Assembly (NCBI GenBank): GCA_023412745.1
Contig: JAEZBZ010000035.1
Coordinates: 1 to 17,853 of the forward strand
Length of the DNA stretch: 17,853 nt
Direction: 5' to 3'
Source: Pseudomonadota bacterium
GTDB taxonomy: Bacteria > Pseudomonadota > Alphaproteobacteria > Rhizobiales > Hyphomicrobiaceae
The notes below the pieces were generated by a model that was given only the letters and a program-made list of their open reading frames with translations, ran no database searches and was not told the DNA's origin. This document shows positions 1 to 9,281 of the stretch, in pieces (position 1 is the first letter of the stretch; each line of letters starts with the position of its first letter). A program made the translations under genes and the position numbers.

Positions 1-1
1 C

Positions 2-943
2 ACGCAGGTGGCCGCCGCCAAGAGCGCGATCGGCAACGTCATCTTCGGCCAGGAAACCGTGGTCGAGCATGCCCTGGTGACGATCCTGTGCGGCGGTCAC
101 GCGCTGCTGGTCGGTCTGCCGGGCCTCGCCAAGACCAAGCTGGTCGAGACGCTGGGCATCGTGCTCGGCCTTCAGGGCCGCCGCATCCAGTTCACGCCCG
201 ACCTGATGCCGTCCGACATCCTCGGCTCGGAGGTGATGGAACAGGACGAGAAGGGCAAGCGCTCCTTCCGCTTCATTCCCGGCCCGATCTTCGCCCAGCT
301 CCTGATGGCCGACGAGATCAACCGTGCCAGCCCCCGCACCCAGTCGGCGCTGCTGCAGTCGATGCAGGAATACCACGTCACCGTCGCCGGCGCGCGCCAC
401 GACCTGCCCTCGCCGTTCCACGTCCTGGCGACCCAGAACCCGCTCGAGCAGGAAGGCACCTATCCGCTGCCGGAAGCCCAGCTCGACCGCTTCCTGCTGC
501 AAATCGACGTCGGCTATCCCGACAACGTGGCCGAGCGGCGGATGCTGTTTGCCACGACCGGTGTCGAGGAACGCCGCCTGGAGGCGATCCTGTCGCCGCA
601 GGAACTGATGACGACACAGCGCCTGGTGCGTCAGATTCCGGTGCCTGACAAGGTCGTCGATGCGATCCTGAAGCTCGTGCGCTCGGCGCGTCCGGGGCCT
701 GACGCCAGTGACGAAACCAACCGCTTCGTGGCTTGGGGGCCAGGCCCGCGCGCGAGTCAGGCACTGATGCTGGCGGTTCGCGCCAAGGCGCTGATCGACG
801 GCCGTCTCGCGCCCTCGATCGACGATGTCATCGCGCTGGCCGAGCCGGTGCTGAAGCATCGTATGGCGCCGACGTTCGTAGCCCGCACCGAAGGCCAGGA
901 TATCGGCATGATCATCGCCAAGTTGGCTGCGGCATTGGAGTAG
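2..943 (+). CDS. MoxR family AAA+ ATPase, 5'-partial
   Basis: This is an ATPase of the MoxR branch of AAA+ proteins. These form hexameric rings and work with VWA-domain partners to assemble or activate metalloenzymes and envelope complexes. Counting from the GTG at base 8, the Walker A motif is GLPGLAKT (36-43), Walker B ends in D102-E103 within LLMADEINRA, sensor 1 is N144 in ATQNP, and the arginine finger is R161 in EAQLDRF. A lid domain follows from about residue 215. The reading frame is open to the window edge, and family members carry roughly 20 more N-terminal residues, so the GTG at base 8 is probably internal and the true start lies upstream. Three bases separate its stop from the DUF58 gene, so it is the first visible gene of the operon. 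The family call is firm. The client is unknown. Confidence 0.95.
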   Translation, partial: TQVAAAKSAIGNVIFGQETVVEHALVTILCGGHALLVGLPGLAKTKLVETLGIVLGLQGRRIQFTPDLMPSDILGSEVMEQDEKGKRSFRFIPGPIFAQLLMADEINRASPRTQSALLQSMQEYHVTVAGARHDLPSPFHVLATQNPLEQEGTYPLPEAQLDRFLLQIDVGYPDNVAERRMLFATTGVEERRLEAILSPQELMTTQRLVRQIPVPDKVVDAILKLVRSARPGPDASDETNRFVAWGPGPRASQALMLAVRAKALIDGRLAPSIDDVIALAEPVLKHRMAPTFVARTEGQDIGMIIAKLAAALE

Positions 944-946
944 GGC

Positions 947-1921
947 GTGGTGGCAGGAGCCGGAGCGGGGCTACAACCGGCACATCCGCGCGATACCGCT
1001 TCGGTGTTCGCGCTCGAAGGCGAAGCGCACGGGCTGGCCGATCGCCTGCCCGATCTTTTCGTCGATGCCATGCGCGTATCCAGTACTGTCGCTCACGGCA
1101 TTCACGGACGCCGTCGCGCCGGTCCGGGCGAGACCTTTTGGCAGTTCCGGCAGTATCAATCGAACGACGCAGCGACGCTGGTGGATTGGCGCCGCTCGGC
1201 GAGTTCGGACCATCTCTACGTTCGCGAGCGCGAGTGGGAAGCAGCCCATACCATGTGGATGTGGCCGGACCTGTCACCATCGATGGATTTCCGCAGCGAG
1301 CTGTCGGCCACGACCAAGCGCGATCGCGCCATCGTGCTGATGCTGGCCGCCGCCGAACTGCTGGTGCGCGGCGGCGAGCGTGTCGCCTTGCTGGGATTGT
1401 CGCGCCCGACCGCGAGCCGTAAGGCCACGACCAAGCTGGCCGAGACGATTGCGCAAAGCGCCGGATTGTCCGCGCTGAAAGAAAGCCTGCCGCCGCCGGA
1501 GCGGCTGAGCCGGTTTTCGGGCGTGCTGCTGTTCAGCGATTTCCTTGATCCGCTGGACCTCATCGAGGAGCGGCTCAAGCGGCTCGCGGGCGGAGGCGTG
1601 TCGGGTCACATCGTTCAGATCATGGACCCGGCGGAAGAAACGCTGCCCTACCAGGGGCGGACCGAATTTCTCAGCATGGAGGGTTCGGATCGCTGGCTGG
1701 CGGATCGCGTCGAGACGCTGAGGCCGCAATATCTGGCGCGGCTTCAGGCGCATCGCGCCGGGCTGGAAGCCATTGCTGCGAAACTCGGCTGGACGTTCCT
1801 GCTCCATCATACGGATAAGTCTGCGGCCGAGCCGCTGCTCAGCCTCATCATGCGCCTGCAGAACAGCGGCGGCGATTATCACTGGGCGCAGGCCGGCGCG
1901 TCATCGGGAGAAGCGGGATGA
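947..1921 (+). CDS. DUF58 domain-containing protein (VWA-like MoxR partner)
   Basis: This 324-residue protein belongs to the DUF58 family, which is almost always encoded next to a MoxR ATPase and is thought to be its partner. The DUF58 core is seen around residues 58-112, with RRRAGPGETFWQFRQY leading to LVDWRRSA. It is followed by a VWA-type metal-site motif DLSPS (D108, S110, S112). No signal peptide or membrane segment is evident, so it is probably cytoplasmic or peripheral. The GTG at 947 is chosen because GGAG at 937-940 lies six bases before it; a second GTG at 950 is the alternative. The stop overlaps the next start (ATGA at 1918-1921), which indicates translational coupling. The protein has no cysteine. 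Confidence 0.92.
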   Translation: MVAGAGAGLQPAHPRDTASVFALEGEAHGLADRLPDLFVDAMRVSSTVAHGIHGRRRAGPGETFWQFRQYQSNDAATLVDWRRSASSDHLYVREREWEAAHTMWMWPDLSPSMDFRSELSATTKRDRAIVLMLAAAELLVRGGERVALLGLSRPTASRKATTKLAETIAQSAGLSALKESLPPPERLSRFSGVLLFSDFLDPLDLIEERLKRLAGGGVSGHIVQIMDPAEETLPYQGRTEFLSMEGSDRWLADRVETLRPQYLARLQAHRAGLEAIAAKLGWTFLLHHTDKSAAEPLLSLIMRLQNSGGDYHWAQAGASSGEAG

Positions 1922-4806
1922 GTTTGGGCGCACTTGCGTTTCTCAGTCCCTGGCTTCTGGTTGGTCTGGCCGCCCTGCCGATCATCTACTGGCTGCTGCG
2001 AACCGTGCCGCCGCGTCCACGCCAGGTGGCATTCCCGCCGACGCGCATTCTGGTCGGCCTGGAAAACCGCGAGAAGACACCGGCCAAGACGCCCTGGTGG
2101 CTGATGCTGATCCGCATGCTCGCCGCCGCTCTGGTGATCCTGGCGCTGGCCGAGCCTGTGTTGAATCCGAGCCGCCAGACGGCTATCGGCGGCACCGGGC
2201 CGGTGGTGCTCGTGGTCGATAACGGTTGGGCCTCGGCATCGCGCTGGGCGTTGCGCACGCGCATGGCCGACCGGCTGATCGACGAGGCGGAGGCGCAGAG
2301 CCGGCCGGTTGCCATTGTGCCGACCGCATTCACTGGCCGCGCGCCGACAATCCGCATCGAAGCACCGAGCGACGCGCGGTCGGCAGCGGCAGCGCTGCAA
2401 CCGCAGCCGTTCGCACCCGACCGTGCCGCCGCGGTGGCTGCTCTCGAAACAGCGCTGCGCGGACGGACGGATGCCAGTGTCGTCTGGCTGACCGATGGTA
2501 TCGATCATCGGCAGGGCACGAGCGAGGTGATCTCCAAGCTCGTGGGCGTGGCGGGCAGCGGGCTCTCCGTCATCGAAACCGGCGCCGGAGACGAGCCCCT
2601 GGGACTTGGCGCGAGCGTCGGTTCGGGCGGCAGGCTGGAAGCTGTCGTCGTGCGGACCGGCGGGCAGGCGCGCGAAGGCACGCTGCATGCGATTTCGGCG
2701 CGCGGGCAACGGCTCGGCGAAGCGCCGTTCCGGTTTGCGCCTGGCGAGACCGTAGCGCAGGCGCCGTTCGATCTACCCCTGGAACTGCGCAATCAGGTAA
2801 CCCGCGTCGAGATTTCCGGCGAACCTTCGGCAGGCGCCGTCAATCTGCTCGATGCGCGCTCGCAGTGGCATCGCGTCGGCCTACTGTCGGGCGAAAGCAG
2901 CGAGCAGGCGCAGCCGCTGCTGGGGCCGCTGTATTACATCCAGCGCGCGCTCTCGCCATTCGCGGAACTGGTGCAGCCGCGCGACGCCAATCTGGCCTCC
3001 GGCGTCAACGAGATCCTGGAACGCAATGCGTCGGTGATGATGCTCGCCGATATCGGGACGATATCGGGCGACGTGCGGACGCGCCTGGACGAGTGGGTGC
3101 GCAAGGGCGGCGTTCTGGTGCGCTTCGCAGGGCCGCGACTGGAGAAGGGCGGCGATGATCTGCTGCCGGTTCCGTTGCGCGCGGGCGGCCGCACGCTGGG
3201 CGGCGCGCTGTCCTGGTCGACACCCCAGCCTTTGGCGCCGTTCACGGATGACAGCATCTTTGCCGGCTTGGCCATCCCGCCCGATGTGACGGTCAACCGT
3301 CAGGTGCTCGCCGATCCGGCGCGCCTCGATGCGAATGTCAAAGTCTGGGCGCGGCTGGCGGATGGTACGCCGCTGGTGACGGCTGCCGCACGCGGTGATG
3401 GCCACGTGGTTCTGTTCCATGCCACCGCAAATTCCGACTGGTCGAGCCTGCCACTGTCCGGTCTGTTCGTCGAAATGCTGCGCCGGATCGGTACGATGGC
3501 GCGCATGGCCGGCGGCGGTGATGCCGCGACCGTCAACACCGGCGGCACGGGCGCGGCCGAAGCCAATTCCAGTGTTCTGCCGCCGGTCCAACTGCTCGAC
3601 GGCTGGGGTGTGCTGAAGCCGCCGCCGCCGACCGCGCAGGCGTTGGCGATCGCTGATCTCGGCAAGGCGACGCCGAGCGCGGAGCATCCGCCGGGCTATT
3701 ACGGTGCGCAGGGCGCGCCGCGCGCGCTTAACGTCATCGCGCCGCAGGCGACGCTGACGGCATTGCCCGGCCTGCCCGCAAACGCGGAACGCCGGGCTTA
3801 CGAAGGGCAGTTCTCGCAGCCATTGAAGCCGTCTCTGCTGGCGATCGCGCTGGGGCTGCTGTTCATCGACATCCTCGCCGTCATCCTGCTTCAGCTTGGT
3901 GGTATGGGCTGGAGAGCGATGCGTCCGGCGGCCCGCACGGCCGCTGTCATCGCGATGGCCCTGGGGCTGATGCACGTCGCGCCGTCGCCGGGTGAAGCGC
4001 AAATAGCCGGTCCATCCGGTCCGCAGGCGTTCCCCGGCGCTTCAGGCAATGACCTGCTGGCAATGCGCGCGACCGGGAAAGTCACTTTCGGCTATGTCCT
4101 GACTGGCGATCCAGGTACCGACGAGGTCAGCCGCAGCGGCCTGATCGGCCTCGGCAAGATGCTGACCATGCGCACGGCGGTGGAGCCGGGTGATCCGATC
4201 GGCGTCGATATCGCCAACGACGAGATTGCCTTCTTCCCGGTGCTGTACTGGCCGGTTCCGGCCAATGCCAGCACGCTGTCCGAAGCGACGCTGGCCAAGA
4301 TCGACGCCTACATGAAGCAAGGCGGCATGATCATTTTCGACACGCGTGATTTCGGCCAGGGCATGCCGTTGGGCCTGAGCATGCAGAGCGGCAATTCCGG
4401 AACGGCGCTGCAGCGTCTGCTGGGGCGACTCGATATTCCGCGGCTGGAACCGGTTCCAGAAGGGCATGTGCTGACCAAAGCCTTCTACCTGCTGCGCACG
4501 TTCCCCGGGCGCTGGGATGGCGGACAGCTCTGGGTGGAAGCCGATAGCAGCGACGGCGACGACGATGGCCGCAGGGCGCGCCATTCCGACGGCGTGACCT
4601 CGATCCTGGTGACATCCAACGATTTTGCGTCGGCCTGGGCGCTCGATGACCGCAACCGGCCGATGTACCCGACGGTGCCCGGAGGCGAGAGCCAGCGGGA
4701 GCAGGCCTTCCGCACCGGCATCAACATCGTCATGTACGCGCTGACCGGCAACTACAAGGCCGACCAGGTGCACGTGCCCGCTCTGCTGGAGCGGCTCGGA
4801 CAGTGA
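1918..4806 (+). CDS. BatA/DUF4159 domain membrane protein
   Basis: This is a 962-residue inner-membrane protein. Residues 1-85 match the BatA N-terminal module: a hydrophobic helix near 8-27, a basic linker and a second helix near 62-80. A VWA-like segment follows from about 97 to 230, with a degenerate metal site (D101 in VVDNGWAS) and a TDG motif near 191. A long periplasmic or cytoplasmic stretch leads to another membrane helix at about 640-662 and a hydrophobic segment near 675-692. The C-terminal part, about 712-955, is the DUF4159 domain, which has an amidotransferase-like fold (FGYVLTGDPGTDE, then GGMIIFDTRDFG). It is coupled to the DUF58 gene by ATGA. Its function is unknown; by context it is a membrane component worked on by the MoxR/DUF58 pair. 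I find no cysteine in the whole protein. Confidence 0.9.
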   Translation: MSLGALAFLSPWLLVGLAALPIIYWLLRTVPPRPRQVAFPPTRILVGLENREKTPAKTPWWLMLIRMLAAALVILALAEPVLNPSRQTAIGGTGPVVLVVDNGWASASRWALRTRMADRLIDEAEAQSRPVAIVPTAFTGRAPTIRIEAPSDARSAAAALQPQPFAPDRAAAVAALETALRGRTDASVVWLTDGIDHRQGTSEVISKLVGVAGSGLSVIETGAGDEPLGLGASVGSGGRLEAVVVRTGGQAREGTLHAISARGQRLGEAPFRFAPGETVAQAPFDLPLELRNQVTRVEISGEPSAGAVNLLDARSQWHRVGLLSGESSEQAQPLLGPLYYIQRALSPFAELVQPRDANLASGVNEILERNASVMMLADIGTISGDVRTRLDEWVRKGGVLVRFAGPRLEKGGDDLLPVPLRAGGRTLGGALSWSTPQPLAPFTDDSIFAGLAIPPDVTVNRQVLADPARLDANVKVWARLADGTPLVTAAARGDGHVVLFHATANSDWSSLPLSGLFVEMLRRIGTMARMAGGGDAATVNTGGTGAAEANSSVLPPVQLLDGWGVLKPPPPTAQALAIADLGKATPSAEHPPGYYGAQGAPRALNVIAPQATLTALPGLPANAERRAYEGQFSQPLKPSLLAIALGLLFIDILAVILLQLGGMGWRAMRPAARTAAVIAMALGLMHVAPSPGEAQIAGPSGPQAFPGASGNDLLAMRATGKVTFGYVLTGDPGTDEVSRSGLIGLGKMLTMRTAVEPGDPIGVDIANDEIAFFPVLYWPVPANASTLSEATLAKIDAYMKQGGMIIFDTRDFGQGMPLGLSMQSGNSGTALQRLLGRLDIPRLEPVPEGHVLTKAFYLLRTFPGRWDGGQLWVEADSSDGDDDGRRARHSDGVTSILVTSNDFASAWALDDRNRPMYPTVPGGESQREQAFRTGINIVMYALTGNYKADQVHVPALLERLGQ

Positions 4807-4819
4807 GGTTCCGCGTAGA

Positions 4820-6940
4820 ATGAACTGGTCCATCGACTTTTCGCCGATGCTGCCATGGCCCTTCATCTGGGCCGCGGCTGCCGTCGCCGTGTTGTTGACC
4901 GGATTGCTCATCTGGCGTCGGTCGCGTGGGACGGCGCTGCGGGCAATGGCTCTGGCGGCGCTGATCATCGCCCTGGCAAACCCGACGCTGCGGCAGGAAG
5001 AACGCGAAAACCTCGGCAATATCGCCATCGTGGTGATGGACGAAAGCCTCAGCAACACGCTGGCCGGCCGGCCGGATCAGGCGCGTGCCATCCGTGAGGA
5101 CCTGGAAAACAAGCTCGGCCGCATTCCCGGACTGCAGACGCGCTGGGTCGACTCCTCGCGCGCTGATCGCGAGGGCGGCGGCTTGGGCACGCAACTGTTC
5201 GAAGATCTCAACAAGGCGCTGGCCAATACGCCGCCGGATCGCCTGTCCGGCGTAATCATGGTCACGGATGGCCAGGTACACGACGTGCCCAAGTCGGCCG
5301 CGGCTCTTGGGTTCGATGCGCCGGTGCACACGCTGCTGACTGGCCGCCCGGACGAGTTCGACCGCCGCATCGAGGTGCTGGCGGCGCCGAAGTACGCCAT
5401 CGTCGGTCAAACCCGCAACGTCGAGATCGCCGTGCGCGAGGCCGGCCGTCCGACACGTCAAGGTGAGACGGTGACGCTGCGCGTGCGCCGCGAGGGCCGC
5501 GCCGATGAAATCCGCCGGGCGGAAATCGGGCGCCGGGTCGCGATCCCGATGCAGTTTCCTCATGCCGGCCAGAATATCCTAGAGGTCGAGCTGGAGACCA
5601 CGCCGGGCGAACTCACGTCGGCCAACAACCGTGTTGTGATCGCCGCGGAGGGTGTGCGTGAGAACCTGCGCGTGCTGCTTGTTTCGGGCGAACCCCATGC
5701 CGGCGAGCGCACATGGCGCAACCTGCTCAAGTCCGATGCGGCGGTGGATCTGGTCCACTTCACCATTCTGCGGCCACCGGAGAAGCAGGACGGCACGCCG
5801 ATCAATCAGCTCTCACTGATCGCATTCCCGACGCGCGAGCTGTTCAGCCAGAAGATCCGCGAATTCGACCTGATCATCTTCGATCGCTATCAGCATCGCG
5901 GCATTCTGCAGCTTATGTACTACGACAACATCGCCCGTTACGTGGAGCAGCACGGCGGCGCGCTGCTTGTGGCGGCCGGTGACGACTATGCCGGCCAGAG
6001 CAGCCTCGTGCGCACGCCGCTGGCGCCGGTTTTGCCTGCGACGCCGACCGGGCGCGTCCTGGAGCAGCCGTTCAAGGCCATGCTGACCAGCGACGGTATC
6101 AAGCATCCGGTGACCCGTGGGCTTCCCGGTGCCGATGAAAAGGATCCGACCTGGGGCCGATGGTTCCGGCAGGTGGATGTCCGTCCCGAGAGCGGTCGCA
6201 TCGTCATGAACGGCGCGGAGGAAAAGCCGCTGCTGCTGCTCGACCGCAAGGGCCGTGGCCGCGTCGCGTTGCTGACGTCCGACCACGCATGGCTATGGGC
6301 GCGCGGCTATGAAGGTGGCGGGCCGCATACCGATCTGCTGAGGCGGCTGTCGCACTGGCTGATGAAAGAGCCGGACCTCGAAGAGGAACGGCTGACGGCC
6401 TCCGCGCGCGGTCTCAAGCTGACCATCCAGCGACGCTCGATGGAGCCCAGTGTGCCGCCGGTGAGCGTGTTGGCGCCGGGCGGTGGCGCATCAGAACTGA
6501 CATTGGAGGCAGCCGGTCCGGGTCTGTGGCGTTCGACCGTCGATGTGCAGGAGCCCGGCCTATACAAGATGCAGACGATGTCGACGACCGGCGACCTGAC
6601 CGCGATCGCGCATGCCGGCGTGGAAGATCCACGAGAGATGTCAGAGGTGACCGCGACAGACCAGAAGATGCGGCCGCTAGGCGACGCGACCGGCGCCGGT
6701 GTGTTCTGGACGCGCGGTGGCGGCATGTTCTCCAGTGCCGATCCGGCGGCTGTGGATGTGCCGCGTATTACCATGATGTCGTCGGCGCGGGTGCTGGCTG
6801 GTTCCGGCTGGATGGGCCTCAAGGACCGCGAAGCCTACGTGACGCGCGGCGTCAAGCTGACGCCGATGTTTACCGGGTTCCTGGCGCTCTCCGCTATGCT
6901 GTTCCTGATCGCGATGGCGTGGTGGCGCGAAGGGCGATAA
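4820..6940 (+). CDS. Membrane protein with VWA-like and amidotransferase-like domains
   Basis: This 706-residue protein has two N-terminal membrane helices (about 12-32 and 38-54) and one at the C-terminus (about 684-701), so most of it lies on one side of the membrane. Residues 68-240 resemble a von Willebrand factor A domain with an intact metal site: D74-E-S76-L-S78, with TDG at 149-151. From about 278 to 520 it resembles a class I glutamine amidotransferase-like domain (LRVLLVSGEPHAGERTWRNLL, then EFDLIIFDRY and GGALLVAAGDDY). There is no cysteine anywhere, so the catalytic nucleophile of true amidotransferases is absent. The GAGG at 4805-4808 overlaps the stop of the preceding gene and sits 11 bases before the ATG. 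It is the last visible gene of the MoxR operon. The family is conserved but uncharacterised. Confidence 0.85.
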   Translation: MNWSIDFSPMLPWPFIWAAAAVAVLLTGLLIWRRSRGTALRAMALAALIIALANPTLRQEERENLGNIAIVVMDESLSNTLAGRPDQARAIREDLENKLGRIPGLQTRWVDSSRADREGGGLGTQLFEDLNKALANTPPDRLSGVIMVTDGQVHDVPKSAAALGFDAPVHTLLTGRPDEFDRRIEVLAAPKYAIVGQTRNVEIAVREAGRPTRQGETVTLRVRREGRADEIRRAEIGRRVAIPMQFPHAGQNILEVELETTPGELTSANNRVVIAAEGVRENLRVLLVSGEPHAGERTWRNLLKSDAAVDLVHFTILRPPEKQDGTPINQLSLIAFPTRELFSQKIREFDLIIFDRYQHRGILQLMYYDNIARYVEQHGGALLVAAGDDYAGQSSLVRTPLAPVLPATPTGRVLEQPFKAMLTSDGIKHPVTRGLPGADEKDPTWGRWFRQVDVRPESGRIVMNGAEEKPLLLLDRKGRGRVALLTSDHAWLWARGYEGGGPHTDLLRRLSHWLMKEPDLEEERLTASARGLKLTIQRRSMEPSVPPVSVLAPGGGASELTLEAAGPGLWRSTVDVQEPGLYKMQTMSTTGDLTAIAHAGVEDPREMSEVTATDQKMRPLGDATGAGVFWTRGGGMFSSADPAAVDVPRITMMSSARVLAGSGWMGLKDREAYVTRGVKLTPMFTGFLALSAMLFLIAMAWWREGR

Positions 6941-7037
6941 GTAACGCCGTTCGCCGGCCACGTGCGTTGCCAGGCGCGCGCGGAGACTTCCGTCGGCCAG
7001 GCGATGCTCCGCACACAAGAACGAGCGGAGGATACGC

Positions 7038-7934
7038 ATGGCGGTCAGTTCACCCATCGGCTTCGTCGGTATAGGCAACATGGGCGCGCCGATGGTGCGC
7101 TGTCTCGCCAAAGCCGGCTATTCGGTCCTGGTCCATGACACGCGCGGTGACGCGACAGCGCAATTCCGCGATGCGAGCCTTGCGGTTCGCGTCGCCGAAA
7201 GCGCGATGCAGATCGGTGCTGACTGCGCCACCGTCATCACCATGCTGCCGGACAGCAAGATCGTCAGGGCGGCGGTCCTGGGCAACGATCGCGCGCAAGG
7301 CTTCGCGGCACAGATGGCAGCCGGCGGGCTCATCATCGACATGAGTTCGTCGTTTGCGCCGCAAACGCAGGCGCTGGGCGCTGAACTCGGACTGCGCGGC
7401 ATAGGCCTGATCGACGCCCCCGTATCCGGCGGCGTGCCGAAGGCGGTTGCCGGAACGCTGGCGATCATGGCGGGCGGAGCGCCGGAGCTGATTGATCGTG
7501 CCGCGCCGATCCTGGAAGCCATGGGGCACATCCATCGCACCGGACAGCTGGGCTCCGGGCACGCCATGAAGGCGCTCAACAACTACGTGTCAGCGGCCGG
7601 GCTTATCGCCACCTGCGAGGCGTTGGTGATCGGCCAGCGTTTCGGCCTCGATGGCGCGGTGATCACGCAGGTGCTCAACGCTTCGACGGGGCGCAACAAC
7701 ACGACCGAGAATAAGGTCGAGCGTTACATGCTGAGCGGCAAGTTCGATTCCGGCTTCGCGCTGGCTCTGATGGAGAAGGACGTCGGCATGGCGCGTGCGC
7801 TGGCTGGTGAGCTCGGCTGTGCGGCTGAGGAACTGGCGCTGGTGCACGATCTGCTGGGCGGGGCGCTGGCGAGGCTCGGCAGCGGCGCCGATCACACGGC
7901 GATGTATCAGGCCGTTGCGGACCGCGCGGACTGA
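7038..7934 (+). CDS. NAD(P)-dependent beta-hydroxyacid dehydrogenase (3-hydroxyisobutyrate dehydrogenase family)
   Basis: This 298-residue enzyme belongs to the 3-hydroxyisobutyrate / tartronate semialdehyde reductase family, which interconverts a 3-hydroxyacid and its semialdehyde using NAD(P). The dinucleotide fold starts at residue 8 with the fingerprint GIGNMGAPM (11-19). D34 and R36 follow the second strand, so cofactor preference is not clear. The substrate signature is DAPVSGGVPKAVAGTLAIMAGG (S130 onward). The catalytic lysine is K178 in GHAMKALNN, with N182 nearby. Length is normal for the family. GGAGG at 7027-7031 lies six bases before the ATG. It stands alone, 97 bases behind the MoxR operon and convergent with the permease gene. 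The exact substrate cannot be read from sequence, and no valine-degradation or glyoxylate genes lie nearby. Confidence 0.9.
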   Translation: MAVSSPIGFVGIGNMGAPMVRCLAKAGYSVLVHDTRGDATAQFRDASLAVRVAESAMQIGADCATVITMLPDSKIVRAAVLGNDRAQGFAAQMAAGGLIIDMSSSFAPQTQALGAELGLRGIGLIDAPVSGGVPKAVAGTLAIMAGGAPELIDRAAPILEAMGHIHRTGQLGSGHAMKALNNYVSAAGLIATCEALVIGQRFGLDGAVITQVLNASTGRNNTTENKVERYMLSGKFDSGFALALMEKDVGMARALAGELGCAAEELALVHDLLGGALARLGSGADHTAMYQAVADRAD

Positions 7935-7942
7935 CGGCAAGC

Positions 7943-7979
7943 CCGGCGCCGCGTGCCTGATGGCATATCGCGGCGCCGG
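7943..7979. terminator. Strong inverted repeat between convergent genes, likely bidirectional terminator
   Basis: A perfect 11-base inverted repeat, CCGGCGCCGCG (7943-7953) and CGCGGCGCCGG (7969-7979), encloses a nested TGCC-TGAT-GGCA (7954-7965). Together they form one long hairpin with a three-base bulge (TAT). It fills the 57-base gap between two convergent genes, where a shared terminator is expected. Neither side has a strong T-run, so it could act with Rho or simply protect 3' ends. Confidence 0.65.
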
Positions 7980-7991
7980 TTCAGACGTGAC

Positions 7992-9281
7992 TTACAGCAA
8001 CGCAAATTTCGCGATGAACAGGACGGACAGGACCGCGACGGCTGCGCTGACGTCGCTGACCCGCCCGGCGAGCAGCTTGATGCCCGCGTAGCTGATGAAG
8101 CCGAACGCAATGCCGTGCGCGATAGAGAACGTCAGCGGCATCGCGGCGACGGTTACGACGGCCGGCACGAATTCCGTCGCGTCAGAGAAGTCCACTTCCT
8201 TGATCGCCGACATCATCAGGCACGCGACATAGACCAGCGCGGGAGCGGTTGCGAAGGCGGGGATCGAGCCCGCAAGCGGGGCAAAGAACAGCGCGGCTAG
8301 GAACAGTACCGCGACGGTGACGGCGACGAGGCCGCTACGGCCACCGACATTCACGCCGGCAGCACTCTCGATGTAGCTCGTCGTCGTCGAGGTGCCGAGA
8401 GCAGCACCCGCCATCGCTGCGGTGGAGTCCACAGTCAGCGCCTTTTTGATCCGGGGCAGCTTGCCGTCCTTATCGACGAGCCCGGCCTTGTGCGCGACGC
8501 CGATGAGCGTGCCGGTGTTGTCGAAAACGTCAACGAAGAAGAACGTGAAAACGATCGCGATCAACCCGACCTCCAGGGCACCCATTATATCCATCTGGAG
8601 AAAAACGGGCGCGACGGACGGCGGCATCGACACGACGCCACCGAACTGATTGACGCCCGCGAAAATGCCGGCAATCGCAACGGCGAGGATGCCAATGATG
8701 ATCGCACCCGGCACGCGACGCGCATCCAGCGCCACCATCAGGATGAATCCGGCGACGGCGAGCAGAACCGGCACGCTCTTCAGGTCGCCGATGGTGACCA
8801 GCGTGGCCGGATTGGCCTGGATGATACCGGCGCTTTTCATGCCGATGATCGCGAGAAACAATCCGATTCCCGCGGCGATGGCGAATTTCAGGGATTGCGG
8901 AATACTGTTTATCACCCATTCGCGGATATTCGTCAGGCTGACAATAAGGAACAGGATGCCGGACAGAAAGACGGCGCCGAGCGCCACTTGCCAACTGTGT
9001 CCCATGCCCAGCACGACGCCATACGTGAAGTAGGCATTCAAACCCATGCCGGGGGCCAGCGCGATCGGGTAGTTCGCATAGAGGCCCATGAAGGCCGATG
9101 CGAAGGCCGCTGCCAGACAGGTCGCCACGAACACGGCACCCTTGTCCATTCCGGCGTCTGCCAAAATCGTTGGATTAACGAAAATGATGTAGGCCATCGT
9201 CATGAATGTCGTGACGCCAGCCACCAGTTCGGTGCGTACGTTCGTACCGAGCTTATCCAGCTCAAAATAGCGTTCCAGCAT
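7992..9281 (-). CDS. NCS2 family permease, AzgA-type (adenine/guanine/hypoxanthine uptake)
   Basis: This 429-residue, strongly hydrophobic inner-membrane transporter is of the AzgA subgroup of nucleobase-cation symporters, which take up adenine, guanine or hypoxanthine with protons. Diagnostic features are the N-terminal TELVAGVTTFMTMAYIIFVN, the segment APGMGLNAYFTYGVV, the substrate-helix motif FFFVDVFDNTGTLIGVA, and GTSTTTSYIESAAGVNVGGR. About 12-14 membrane helices are visible and the length is typical. GGGGGA a few bases before the ATG serves as ribosome binding site. It is transcribed alone, divergent from the pentapeptide gene. Which purine it prefers cannot be told from the sequence, and no purine-catabolism genes are adjacent in this window. 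Confidence 0.92.
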   Translation of the reverse strand: MLERYFELDKLGTNVRTELVAGVTTFMTMAYIIFVNPTILADAGMDKGAVFVATCLAAAFASAFMGLYANYPIALAPGMGLNAYFTYGVVLGMGHSWQVALGAVFLSGILFLIVSLTNIREWVINSIPQSLKFAIAAGIGLFLAIIGMKSAGIIQANPATLVTIGDLKSVPVLLAVAGFILMVALDARRVPGAIIIGILAVAIAGIFAGVNQFGGVVSMPPSVAPVFLQMDIMGALEVGLIAIVFTFFFVDVFDNTGTLIGVAHKAGLVDKDGKLPRIKKALTVDSTAAMAGAALGTSTTTSYIESAAGVNVGGRSGLVAVTVAVLFLAALFFAPLAGSIPAFATAPALVYVACLMMSAIKEVDFSDATEFVPAVVTVAAMPLTFSIAHGIAFGFISYAGIKLLAGRVSDVSAAVAVLSVLFIAKFALL

